Made by a program: the position numbers and the translations under genes. Below the pieces are notes generated by a model. The model saw only the letters and a program-made list of their open reading frames with translations. It searched no databases and had not been told where the DNA came from. DNA of 64,000 nucleotides from Catenulispora sp. MAP5-51 (GTDB lineage Bacteria; Actinomycetota; Actinomycetes; Streptomycetales; Catenulisporaceae): contig NZ_JBGCCH010000013.1 of the NCBI RefSeq assembly GCF_041261205.1, positions 124,001-188,000 on the forward strand, in the 5' to 3' direction. Position 1 is the first letter of the stretch. The number at the start of each line of letters is the position of its first letter. Shown here piece by piece: positions 16,311-23,456 of this stretch.

Positions 16311-17201
16311 GTGTCGATGACGTCCCCGGTCCAGGTGGACCCCAACACCGTCCGGCGGGCGAACCTGAGGGAGTTCCTGGTCGCCCGCCGCGCCCGCATC
16401 ACCCCCGAGGAGGTGGGCCTGGCCCCCGGCAGCCGCCGCCGCACCCCGGGCCTGCGCCGCGAGGAGGTGGCGGTCCTGGCGGGCGTCGGCACCTCCTGGT
16501 ACCAGTGGCTGGAGCAAGGCCGGGACATCACGGTGTCCTCCCAGGTCCTGGACGCCATCGGCCGCGTCCTGAAACTCGACGAACCAGAAACCCGCCACCT
16601 GTACGCCCTGGCCGGCCTCAACCCACCCCCCGTAGGCCGCATCTGCCCGAACGACGCCGCCGGCCCGGTGAACGAAGCCCTGATCCACCTCGTGAACACC
16701 TGGCTCCCCAACCCCGGCATGATCATCGACCGCTACTGGAACATGGTGGTCGCCAACCGAGCAGCGGAACTGGCCCTCCACACCACCGAAACCGGCTGGA
16801 ACTGCCTCCACCAGTACTTCCTGGACGACATCTACCGCGAATCCCTGGAGAACTGGTCGGACCTGGCCCCCCACGTCGTGGCGACGTACCGCTCGGAAAT
16901 GACGGCCTGCCCCGGCGACGAAGGCTTCCGCCAGGTGGTGGAAACCCTGCTGCCGCAAAGCGAGGAGTTCGCCGAACTGTGGGCACGCCAAGGCGTGGCA
17001 CACAGCGGCGTGAACAAGAAGTCCCTGAGCTCCCGCGTCGGCCCCCTGCACTTCGAGTCGGTGACCCTGGCCGTCCCGGACCGCGCGGACCTGCGCATCG
17101 TCCTGCACAACCCGCAGGCCGGCTCGGACACGCGGGCGAAGATGGAGCGCTTGCTGGCGGAGGATGAGCGGCGGAACGGGTTGCGGTTGGTGGCGGGGTA
17201 G
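16311..17201 (+). CDS. XRE-family regulator with MmyB-like ligand domain
   Basis: 296 residues. The N-terminal HTH spans about 15-95 with the signature RRRTPGLRREEVAVLAGVGTSWYQWLEQGRDITVSSQVLDAIGRVLKL. The C-terminal 190 residues match the MmyB-type PAS-like domain that binds small hydrophobic ligands in Streptomyces regulators (IIDRYWNMVVANRAAELAL, WSDLAPHVVATYRSEM). The GTG start is preceded by GAGGGGAG at 16297-16304. It is divergent from the DHA2 exporter gene and likely controls it; this regulator/exporter pairing is very common in actinomycetes. Confidence 0.9.
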   Translation: MSMTSPVQVDPNTVRRANLREFLVARRARITPEEVGLAPGSRRRTPGLRREEVAVLAGVGTSWYQWLEQGRDITVSSQVLDAIGRVLKLDEPETRHLYALAGLNPPPVGRICPNDAAGPVNEALIHLVNTWLPNPGMIIDRYWNMVVANRAAELALHTTETGWNCLHQYFLDDIYRESLENWSDLAPHVVATYRSEMTACPGDEGFRQVVETLLPQSEEFAELWARQGVAHSGVNKKSLSSRVGPLHFESVTLAVPDRADLRIVLHNPQAGSDTRAKMERLLAEDERRNGLRLVAG

Positions 17202-17263
17202 TCAGGGTTCGACCGCCGATCTACCCTGAAAAACGCACGGAAGTCCAGTGCTAGGGGTAAGCC

Positions 17264-17842
17264 ATGTCAGATGTCGAACGTACCGACCTCAACCGCCTGC
17301 GCGACATCATCCGCGGCGCGCAGCAGCAGGGCGACCAGTATCCGGTGGATCCGAAGGCGCGGATCACGGTCGGGTCCGAGGGGGAGATCTTCACCGGGGT
17401 GGTGCCTGCGGGGCGTCCTTTGAGCAAGGTGCAGCATGGGACGTTCGCTGCTCGGGTGCGGGGGCGGGAGGTCGAGGATCTGCGGTGGGCGGCCAAGCAC
17501 ATGCCGCGGAACACGCAGTTCATCGATCATCGGGATGCTCGGGGATGGTGTTACAGCTTCCTGTCGCAGTTGGGGCGGCCTTACACCATGTTCGCGTACT
17601 TCGATGGGAGCAGCTATCAGGTCAAGTTGGTCGAGCCTCGGTTGGAGGGGCAGGTCGGGGCGCATGCCGGGCATCTGTATGCCAACGGGCGTCTGTGCCT
17701 GAGCCAGGCCGGGGGTTCGGGGCAGCCGACTTTGGAGGAGGCCTACTCCAAGTCCGTGTTGTGGGCTACGGGGATGGACGTCGTCCTGGCGGGGTATCCG
17801 TTCCCCTTCTCGACGAACAACGAGTTCGAGTACGGCCTCTGA
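17264..17842 (+). CDS. Prokaryotic E2-like ubiquitin-conjugating protein
   Basis: 192 residues. The second half has the E2/UBC core: YTMFAYFDGSSYQVKLVEP for the beta meander, then HLYANGRLCLSQ at residues 137-148, the counterpart of the E2 active-site block, with C145 as the candidate catalytic cysteine, and TLEEAYSKSVLWATGMDVVLAGYPFPF for the C-terminal helix. The N-terminal 90 residues are not assigned. It is the first gene of a plus-strand cassette; the next gene encodes a JAMM protease fused to an E1, starting 31 bases downstream. Codon use has more T/G-ending low-preference codons than its neighbours, which may indicate transfer. Family call by motif only; no conjugation activity is known from this sequence. 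Confidence 0.75.
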   Translation: MSDVERTDLNRLRDIIRGAQQQGDQYPVDPKARITVGSEGEIFTGVVPAGRPLSKVQHGTFAARVRGREVEDLRWAAKHMPRNTQFIDHRDARGWCYSFLSQLGRPYTMFAYFDGSSYQVKLVEPRLEGQVGAHAGHLYANGRLCLSQAGGSGQPTLEEAYSKSVLWATGMDVVLAGYPFPFSTNNEFEYGL

Positions 17843-17873
17843 TTCGGCGGCCGTGCGGAGGTCGGAGGAGCGA

Positions 17874-19637
17874 ATGCTGACGCCCGTGCGGGTGGCGGAC
17901 TTCGTGCTGGACGCCATCGCCGCGCGCGTCGGGGCGGTCGAGCCGGAGCAGGGCGGGGCGCTGCTGGGGCTGCCCGGGTCGGACTACGTCACCGAGTTCA
18001 TCCACGACGCCGATGCCGCGACGACCGGCACGCGGTATCAGAACACCGACTGGCTGATCGCGGCCATCGGCGCGCGGGAAGCTGCGACGGCGGCGCGGTT
18101 CAAGGGGATCGTGCACTCGCACCCCCGCGGGATGCCCGTGCCCTCCTCCCAGGACCAGGCCGAGTACGCGGAGTCGCTGCGGCTGAATCCGCTGCTGGCG
18201 CGCTACCTGGCGCCGATCGTGACGCACGACGTCGACACCCCGCTGGCCGGCCACGAGATCCGACTCGGGCCGGCACGCATCTCCTTCTACGGCGCGGAGC
18301 GGGCCGCCGACGGCTTCGTGCTGGCCCCGGTGCGCCCCGTGGTTGTGCCGGTGGCGCGGATGCTGCGGCGCGCCGGGATACGGCCGGAGGGCGACCCCGC
18401 GGCGATCGACGTGGAGGGCGCGACACTGCTCGCCACCCAAGCACAGCTGCCCGGCTTCGGTGCGGTGACCTTGTTGCTGGGCGCGGATTTCCCGGCCACC
18501 GCACCGATCGTGCTGCCGGAACACGGCGACGGCCCGCTGGCGCTCGGCTGGGACCTCGGGGTGCCGGCGGTCGAGCGACTGGCCCGGGCGGTGCGGACGC
18601 TGCGGCGTGGGCGCGCCAGGGACCGCGAGGAGCGCGATGCGTCGCATCGAGACGGGGCAGGCGCGGACGAGGCGGGTACGGAGGAACAAGGCGCGGTAGC
18701 GGCTGCCAGGCGCGACCCGGTGCGGCTCCTGTTCGCCCGCACCGAGGGCATCCTGTCCCCGACGCTCGCCGATCGCAGTGTCCTGATCGCCGGCGCCGGA
18801 TCTGTCGGCTCCTACATGGCCGAGGTGCTCGCACGCAGCGGCGTGGGCGCCTTCACGATCGTGGATCCCGACGAGGTCGAAGCCGTCAACGTGGGCCGGA
18901 GCGCCTATCGGGTGGCCGATGTGGGGCTGGGCAAGGCGTTCGCGGCCGCCGAGATCGTGCTGGCGATCAACCCCTCGGCCCGGGTGGGTGTCCACGCCGC
19001 GCGCCACGAGGATGTGGACCTGGCGGCGTTGGTGGCGGAGGCCGATGTCGTTGTCGTGGCCACCGACGATCCGCAGGCACAGGCCCGGGTGGGCCACTTC
19101 GCGTATTGGGCCGGACGGCCGGCCGTCTTCCCGGGCCTGTACCAGGGTGCCCAAGGCGGCGAGGTGATCATCACCGCCGAGGGCAGCGCCTGCTTCGCTT
19201 GCGCCACCGGCGGCGTGCGGGCCGATCTGGAGGAGACCGGCAGCAATGAGGTCGCCGCGCGGACCGACTACGGCACCGGGCGATTGATCGCCGAACCGGG
19301 GCTGCTGACCGACGTGCACCACGTCGCGGCCATCGCGGCCAAGGCGGCCCTCGGCCTGCTCCACTCCCCCGACGACGACGTCACCGCCGCCCGCTTCGCC
19401 CACGGAATCCTCAAAGCCGGCACCACATATGCCGTCTTCGGCCACGAGCCCGACTACTGGATCTTCGCCGAGCTGATGCGCGCCGCCCCGGCGCAGTACG
19501 CGTACCAGTCGCTGTGGCTGACGGTCGCCGGTCGAAGCGATTGCCCGGTATGCGGCGAGCCGGCCGGACGCACGGATCCGTCCGCCTACAAGGAGCCGGA
19601 TGTGGACTTCATCAGGACGCTGCGAGATGGCGAATGA
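17874..19637 (+). CDS. JAMM/MPN protease fused to an E1-like adenylyltransferase
   Basis: 587 residues. Residues about 5-120 form a JAB/MPN domain with the full metal motif: glutamate in VEPEQGG (23 or 25), H81 and H83 in HSHP, and S91-x-x-D94. A 110-residue middle region (about 130-245) and a charged linker (245-280) are unassigned. Residues 300-555 are a ThiF/E1 domain: GAGSVG (307-312), VDPDEVEAVNVGR, the conserved lysine in GLGK (351-354), ATDD, and two CxxC pairs (C440/C443 and C557/C560) as in the zinc site of ThiF/MoeB. It would activate a modifier's C-terminus and could also process or remove it. ATG 17874 follows GGAGGAG; the last codon overlaps the next start (ATGA). Confidence 0.82.
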   Translation: MLTPVRVADFVLDAIAARVGAVEPEQGGALLGLPGSDYVTEFIHDADAATTGTRYQNTDWLIAAIGAREAATAARFKGIVHSHPRGMPVPSSQDQAEYAESLRLNPLLARYLAPIVTHDVDTPLAGHEIRLGPARISFYGAERAADGFVLAPVRPVVVPVARMLRRAGIRPEGDPAAIDVEGATLLATQAQLPGFGAVTLLLGADFPATAPIVLPEHGDGPLALGWDLGVPAVERLARAVRTLRRGRARDREERDASHRDGAGADEAGTEEQGAVAAARRDPVRLLFARTEGILSPTLADRSVLIAGAGSVGSYMAEVLARSGVGAFTIVDPDEVEAVNVGRSAYRVADVGLGKAFAAAEIVLAINPSARVGVHAARHEDVDLAALVAEADVVVVATDDPQAQARVGHFAYWAGRPAVFPGLYQGAQGGEVIITAEGSACFACATGGVRADLEETGSNEVAARTDYGTGRLIAEPGLLTDVHHVAAIAAKAALGLLHSPDDDVTAARFAHGILKAGTTYAVFGHEPDYWIFAELMRAAPAQYAYQSLWLTVAGRSDCPVCGEPAGRTDPSAYKEPDVDFIRTLRDGE

Positions 19638-20359
19638 GCGCCCTCTACCCCGCGCCCTCCCCCACTGCGGTGGCATGGCTCGCGACGTTGCGCACGGCGC
19701 TGGCGAGCCTGGCCGACCAGGTGCCGCTCGTACCCCCGATCGACATCGACACGGTAGCCCACCAGCTGGAATCCGAATCGCCGGAGGCCGCGGAACTCGG
19801 CGACGGGCTGATCGCGACGCTGGACGAGTTCGAGCCGATCATCGGCGGCCTGACGGTGGCGTTCGCCATGTGGCCGTCGACGATCCTCATCGCGCTGGGG
19901 CGCGGCGAGGAGATCGGGGAACTGGATCCGGTGGTCGCGGCGGTTTCGCGGGTGGAGACCGCGGAAATCAGGCCTCTGACTTCGTCGGGCACCGTCACCA
20001 TCGGGAAGGACGGCCGCTCGACCACGCTCATCGCCGCGACGACCGTGGCCGCGCCGGTCGGTCCGGTGCGCGTCCGGTGGCCCGATCGCGATGACGTGTG
20101 GCTCTGCGCCGTGCCGGCCGCCGCCGATCCGGTTCGCACCGCGCGCGCCGCACTGGAGCGGATCCTCCCCCATGTGGGTGTGAGCCGCGCGTACCTCCGC
20201 ACCGCCCCAGGAGACCGCCCAGCCGCCCTCCACGCCGCCCTCCTCACCATCGACCCCACCGCCGACCCCGACCTCGTCATGGCCCGCCTGGAGGGCTGGC
20301 GCGCCGCCCTGGAGCAACTCCACCGGGGCGCGGTGGCCGTGTACTGGGAGCAAGCCTGA
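19634..20359 (+). CDS. Unknown protein of the E2/JAMM-E1 cassette
   Basis: 241 residues, no family recognised. It begins at an ATG overlapping the JAMM-E1 stop by four bases, so it is translationally coupled to it. Composition is ordinary cytosolic: a helical N-terminal half (AVAWLATLRTALASLADQ, DTVAHQLESESPEAAELGDGLIATLDEFE) and a beta-rich middle with TSSGTVTIGKDGRSTTLIAATTVAAPVGPVRVRWPD. It ends YWEQA, so it lacks a C-terminal Gly-Gly, and no catalytic motif stands out. It could be a target, an adaptor or a diverged modifier precursor; none of these is shown. Confidence 0.7.
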   Translation: MSALYPAPSPTAVAWLATLRTALASLADQVPLVPPIDIDTVAHQLESESPEAAELGDGLIATLDEFEPIIGGLTVAFAMWPSTILIALGRGEEIGELDPVVAAVSRVETAEIRPLTSSGTVTIGKDGRSTTLIAATTVAAPVGPVRVRWPDRDDVWLCAVPAAADPVRTARAALERILPHVGVSRAYLRTAPGDRPAALHAALLTIDPTADPDLVMARLEGWRAALEQLHRGAVAVYWEQA

Positions 20360-20360
20360 G

Positions 20361-21017
20361 ATGGCCAACCACGACATCGACAAGATCCGCACCGCGATCG
20401 CCCGGCAGGAGGGCCGCGTCCCCCGGGCCGTCATCCGCCCCGGCCGCAGCCATCGGCCGCATCTGCGCCCCGCCCCGCGCACCCGCGGCGAGTTCGCGCT
20501 CGCGCTGCTCTCGATCGTGTTGACGTTTCTGGCCCTGCTGTTCAGCGTTACCGCGGGACAGTTGGCGGCGTTCTGGATCGGGGACCACGCGCAGAGCGGC
20601 GGCAAGGCCTGGCCGGTGTTCCGTGCGCTGGGTTACAAGCCGTGGCGATTAGGTGGCCCATCAATACTGCGACGCGCAGCGTCTCCTCAACGGGCGGTGG
20701 TGGGAGACGGGAGGGCATATCTGTACCACGCGATGGTGGTGGAGTTCCGATTGCTGCCGTGGATCACGATCGTCGCGGTGTTGACGGCCACGGTGGCCCG
20801 GCCCTACCAGGCGGTGCTGGCAGCGTTCGTCGCGGGGATCGTGGAGAACAACTGGTGGCTGCACCTGCCGACCTATGACTTCCCGCAGTGGTTCGCGGAC
20901 CTGGTCGACAAGCAGCGGACGCTCCTGGAGCACCACGACCCCTGGCAGGCGTTCGGGATCCTGCTGGCCTCGGCTCTGGTGGCGATGGCCTGGGCGGAGC
21001 GGACCCAGGCCACGTAG
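20361..21017 (+). CDS. Membrane protein of the E2/JAMM-E1 cassette, carrying an in-frame repeat insertion
   Basis: 218 residues, starting one base after the previous stop. A basic N-terminal segment (PGRSHRPHLRPAPRTRG) precedes a membrane helix at about 46-70; two more hydrophobic segments lie near 128-158 and 196-210, with a WWLHLPTYDFPQWFADLVDKQ loop between them. Bases 20661-20715 are a copy of a dispersed repeat; it adds about 18 residues (PSILRRAASPQRAVVGDG) without breaking the frame. Function unknown; as the membrane component of the cassette it may be an effector or an anchor. Confidence 0.7.
   Translation: MANHDIDKIRTAIARQEGRVPRAVIRPGRSHRPHLRPAPRTRGEFALALLSIVLTFLALLFSVTAGQLAAFWIGDHAQSGGKAWPVFRALGYKPWRLGGPSILRRAASPQRAVVGDGRAYLYHAMVVEFRLLPWITIVAVLTATVARPYQAVLAAFVAGIVENNWWLHLPTYDFPQWFADLVDKQRTLLEHHDPWQAFGILLASALVAMAWAERTQAT
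20661..20715 (+). repeat. Dispersed 55-base repeat, copy A (inside a coding sequence)
   Basis: Starts TCAATACTGCG and ends GGGAGACGGGAGGG; it contains the inverted arms CGTCTCC and GGAGACG. Its 37-base core differs at three positions from the copy at 57853-57889 and at three from the inverted copy at 26200-26236. Here it is in frame within the membrane-protein gene. Confidence 0.8.
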
Positions 21018-21087
21018 TTCGCCGGCTTCGGTGCGCCAGCTTCGGTTCGCCGGCTTTGGTTCGCCGGCTTGAGTTCGCCGAGCTTCG
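21017..21087. repeat. Five tandem copies of a 14-base unit
   Basis: Degenerate units based on GTTCGCCGGCTTCG run from 21017 through 21087, beginning exactly at the stop codon of the membrane-protein gene and filling most of the gap to the GH130 gene. Confidence 0.75.
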
Positions 21088-21137
21088 TTCTGGCCGGCGC
21101 GTCCGGCGGGTATCCGGAGCGCGCCGTCAGCCCTCGC

Positions 21138-22097
21138 TCAGCCGTACTGGAGCAGGTAGTCCATGACCTCGCTCATCGAGGCCGTCGCCATGGCGATGCA
21201 GGAGTCGGCCGCGCCGTAGTACAGCCGCAGGTCGCCGGTCTCCTCGTCGTGGATCATCCCGGTGGGGAACACCACGTTCGGCACGTCGCCGTGGGTCTCG
21301 TAGTCGGTGGCCGGACCCAGGATCCACTGCGGGGAGCGGCGGATCACCTTGGCCGGGTTGTCCAGGTCGAACAGGACCAGGCCGGCACGGTAGAGCGGGC
21401 CGGCGGCCATCTGCTTCACGCCGTGGTAGACGCCGAGCCAGCCGTGCTCGGTCTCGATCGGGGCCGGACCCAGGCCCATGCGGGCCGCGTCCCACCAGGC
21501 GCCCTCGCGACTGGTCATCACCGGCTCCGGGCTGCTCCACGTGCGCAGGTCCTGGGAGCGGGACATCCAGACGTCCGCGCGGCCGTCGTGGCCCGCGTAC
21601 GGGCGGTGGTACAGGCAGAACTCGCCGTTGACGCGCCGGGGCAGCAACGATGCGTTCTTGTCCTCGGGGGGCATGACGACGCCGAGCTTCTCCACCGACT
21701 GGAAGTCCTCGGTGGTGGCCAGGGCGACGCACGGTCCGGAGGGGCCGTAGGCGGTGTAGGAGATGACGTACGCGGACAGTTCGGCCACGTAGGTGATGCG
21801 GCAGTCCTCGACGCCCCACATGCTGGTGTGGTCGGCCGGGTCGTCGGCCAGCAGCGGCTTGGGCTCCACGCGCCAGCCGTGCACCCCGTCCGGGGAGCGC
21901 GCGACGGTCAGGTGGGACAGGCCGCGGCGGTCCTCGACACGGCACAGGAGCACCGTCTCGCCGTCGTGGCTGGTGGCGCCGGGGTTGAACACGGTGTTGA
22001 TCTGGTAGGGCCAGTCGCTGGCCGTCAGGATCGGGTTGGCGGGGTTCCGGCGGAACAGTTCGCCATGGGGGCTGGTGGTGCCGAGCTGGGTCGACAT
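21138..22097 (-). CDS. GH130-family glycoside phosphorylase/hydrolase
   Basis: 319 residues of the five-bladed beta-propeller GH130 family, which mostly phosphorolyses or hydrolyses beta-mannosides. Seen blocks: RNPANPILTASDWPYQINTVFNPGA at the N-terminus, RVEDRRGLSHLTVARSPDG, the catalytic-region GVEDCRITYV, GPCVALATTEDF, KNASLLPRRVNGEF and the late TGMIHDEETGDLRLYYGAAD. No signal peptide, so it is cytosolic. A mannosyl-type GT4 gene lies 1.4 kb away on the same strand, a frequent partner. Precise linkage and the choice between phosphorylase and hydrolase are not readable here. Confidence 0.87.
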   Translation of the reverse strand: MSTQLGTTSPHGELFRRNPANPILTASDWPYQINTVFNPGATSHDGETVLLCRVEDRRGLSHLTVARSPDGVHGWRVEPKPLLADDPADHTSMWGVEDCRITYVAELSAYVISYTAYGPSGPCVALATTEDFQSVEKLGVVMPPEDKNASLLPRRVNGEFCLYHRPYAGHDGRADVWMSRSQDLRTWSSPEPVMTSREGAWWDAARMGLGPAPIETEHGWLGVYHGVKQMAAGPLYRAGLVLFDLDNPAKVIRRSPQWILGPATDYETHGDVPNVVFPTGMIHDEETGDLRLYYGAADSCIAMATASMSEVMDYLLQYG

Positions 22098-22510
22098 CTT
22101 TTGCCTCGCAGGTGGTCTGGTTGCGAACAGGTTTCGATCTTCGCAAACGGCACAGTTCGCCGCTGGAAAGCACCGACTGTAGCGCCCGTGATCACGCCCT
22201 GTCTGGACAACACGCTAAAGGCGGGTTCCAACAGGGGCTTTCCGTTTAGGGGCCCCTATCGCAGCTCTCGGGCTTTTCGCCACGACCCGCCATGGACGCG
22301 GTGTTTACGGGCCTTGACGGCCGTGCGGCCGATTGTGTGACGAAGGCCACAGCGCGACGGTCGTGCGACCCCACCCGGTGCGGAACGGTCCGGCGCCACC
22401 CCTATGATTACTCGGCCGTTGACGGATTGCTCGCTGTTCACGTACTCGCGAGGTCACAGACGGCAGCCACCACGATGCTGTCCGTCTCCGCCTGGAAGAG
22501 GTGTGCTCCC
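22098..22510. promoter_or_regulatory. Divergent control region between the GH130 and MHYT genes
   Basis: This 413-base gap has no convincing gene. Near the GH130 start it holds the inverted repeat TTGCGAA (22121-22127) and TTCGCAA (22140-22146), a plausible operator, and farther along the palindrome TAGGGGCCCCTA (22247-22258). The remainder shows no clear structure to me. Confidence 0.45.
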
Positions 22511-23320
22511 GTGCACGTCAATGGTTTCACCTACGGCCCGCTGACCCCTTTGCTGGCCTTCTTCATGGCCTTCCTGGGCTCGGTGATCGGGCTGCAGAGC
22601 GCCTCGCGGGCGCGGGCGGCCACCGGGGGCTCGCGGACCCGCTGGCTGACGATGGCCTCGCTGGCTTTGGGCGGCACGGCCATTTGGGTCATGCAGTACA
22701 TAGCGATCCTGGGCTTCACGGTGCCGGGCGTCGAGATCCGCTACGACCCGGTGCTGACCGTCGCCGGCCTGGTCGCGGCGATCGCGGCGGCGGCCGGCGG
22801 GCTGACCCTGGTGGTACGCCGCCAGACCGACGACCGGTCGCTGCTGCTCGGCGGACTCGTCATCGGTTCGGCCGTCGCCGGGGTGAACTTCCTCGGCATG
22901 GCGACCCTGCACATGGCCGTGGGGAAGCACTACACCGGATGGCTGATCGCCGCCTCGGAGGTGGTCGCCGTGGTCGGCACCGCCGGCGCGCTCTGGTTCG
23001 CGCTGCGGGTGCACGGACTGCCCTCCACCCTCGGCGCCGCGGCGATCCTGGGCGCGGCCGTCACCGGTGCGCACTACCTCGGGATGGCGGCGCTGTACCT
23101 CACCGACTCCGCCACGGCTGACGCGTCGGCGTTCGGTTCCGCGCCGGCCGTGCCGTCCGGGATGGCGGCCTCGGAGCTGCTGACGCCGCTGGTGCTCGGG
23201 ATCAGCATCGTCACCACGATCATGCTGCTGGTGGTGGCGATGGCGCCGACCGAGCGCGAGCTGCGCGAGGAGCAGCGGGCCGTGGAACTGGCCACGGCAC
23301 TGCGGGAACGCAGTTACTGA
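22511..23320 (+). CDS. MHYT-domain integral membrane protein
   Basis: 269 residues with about seven membrane helices. The MHYT-type repeats show as MQYIAILGF, MATLHMAVGKHYTGW and GAHYLGMAALYL, with the conserved Met/His pairs thought to bind copper and sense O2, CO or NO. Unlike many relatives it carries no GGDEF, kinase or HTH output domain: only a short charged C-tail (PTERELREEQRAVELATALRE). GTG 22511 is preferred because VHVNGFTYG matches family N-termini; an upstream ATG at about 22475 would add 12 residues. Stand-alone role unknown. Confidence 0.8.
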   Translation: MHVNGFTYGPLTPLLAFFMAFLGSVIGLQSASRARAATGGSRTRWLTMASLALGGTAIWVMQYIAILGFTVPGVEIRYDPVLTVAGLVAAIAAAAGGLTLVVRRQTDDRSLLLGGLVIGSAVAGVNFLGMATLHMAVGKHYTGWLIAASEVVAVVGTAGALWFALRVHGLPSTLGAAAILGAAVTGAHYLGMAALYLTDSATADASAFGSAPAVPSGMAASELLTPLVLGISIVTTIMLLVVAMAPTERELREEQRAVELATALRERSY

Positions 23321-23330
23321 GCACCAAGAG

Positions 23331-23421
23331 CGGCCCCGTACCACATCCCCGCTCGCGCGGGGTGCGGCACGGGGCCGTGTCACACGGCGCCGGGACTGAA
23401 TCTCCAAGCCGGGCTTGGAGA
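23331..23421. terminator. Two hairpins between convergent MHYT and glycosyltransferase genes
   Basis: Outer arms CGGCCCCGT (23331-23339) and ACGGGGCCG (23369-23377) enclose a further GC-rich stem. A second compact hairpin, TCTCCAAGCC (23401-23410) with GGCTTGGAGA (23412-23421), follows. Suits bidirectional termination. Confidence 0.65.
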
Positions 23422-23456
23422 AAGCGCCTTGAGCGCACTGAACGCGCCGGCCGAGA

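Noticed and set aside
20628-20662. Internal RLGG in the membrane protein as a ubiquitin-type processing site
   Set aside because: It sits at the border of the inserted repeat and is followed by a long protein tail; coincidence is the simpler reading.
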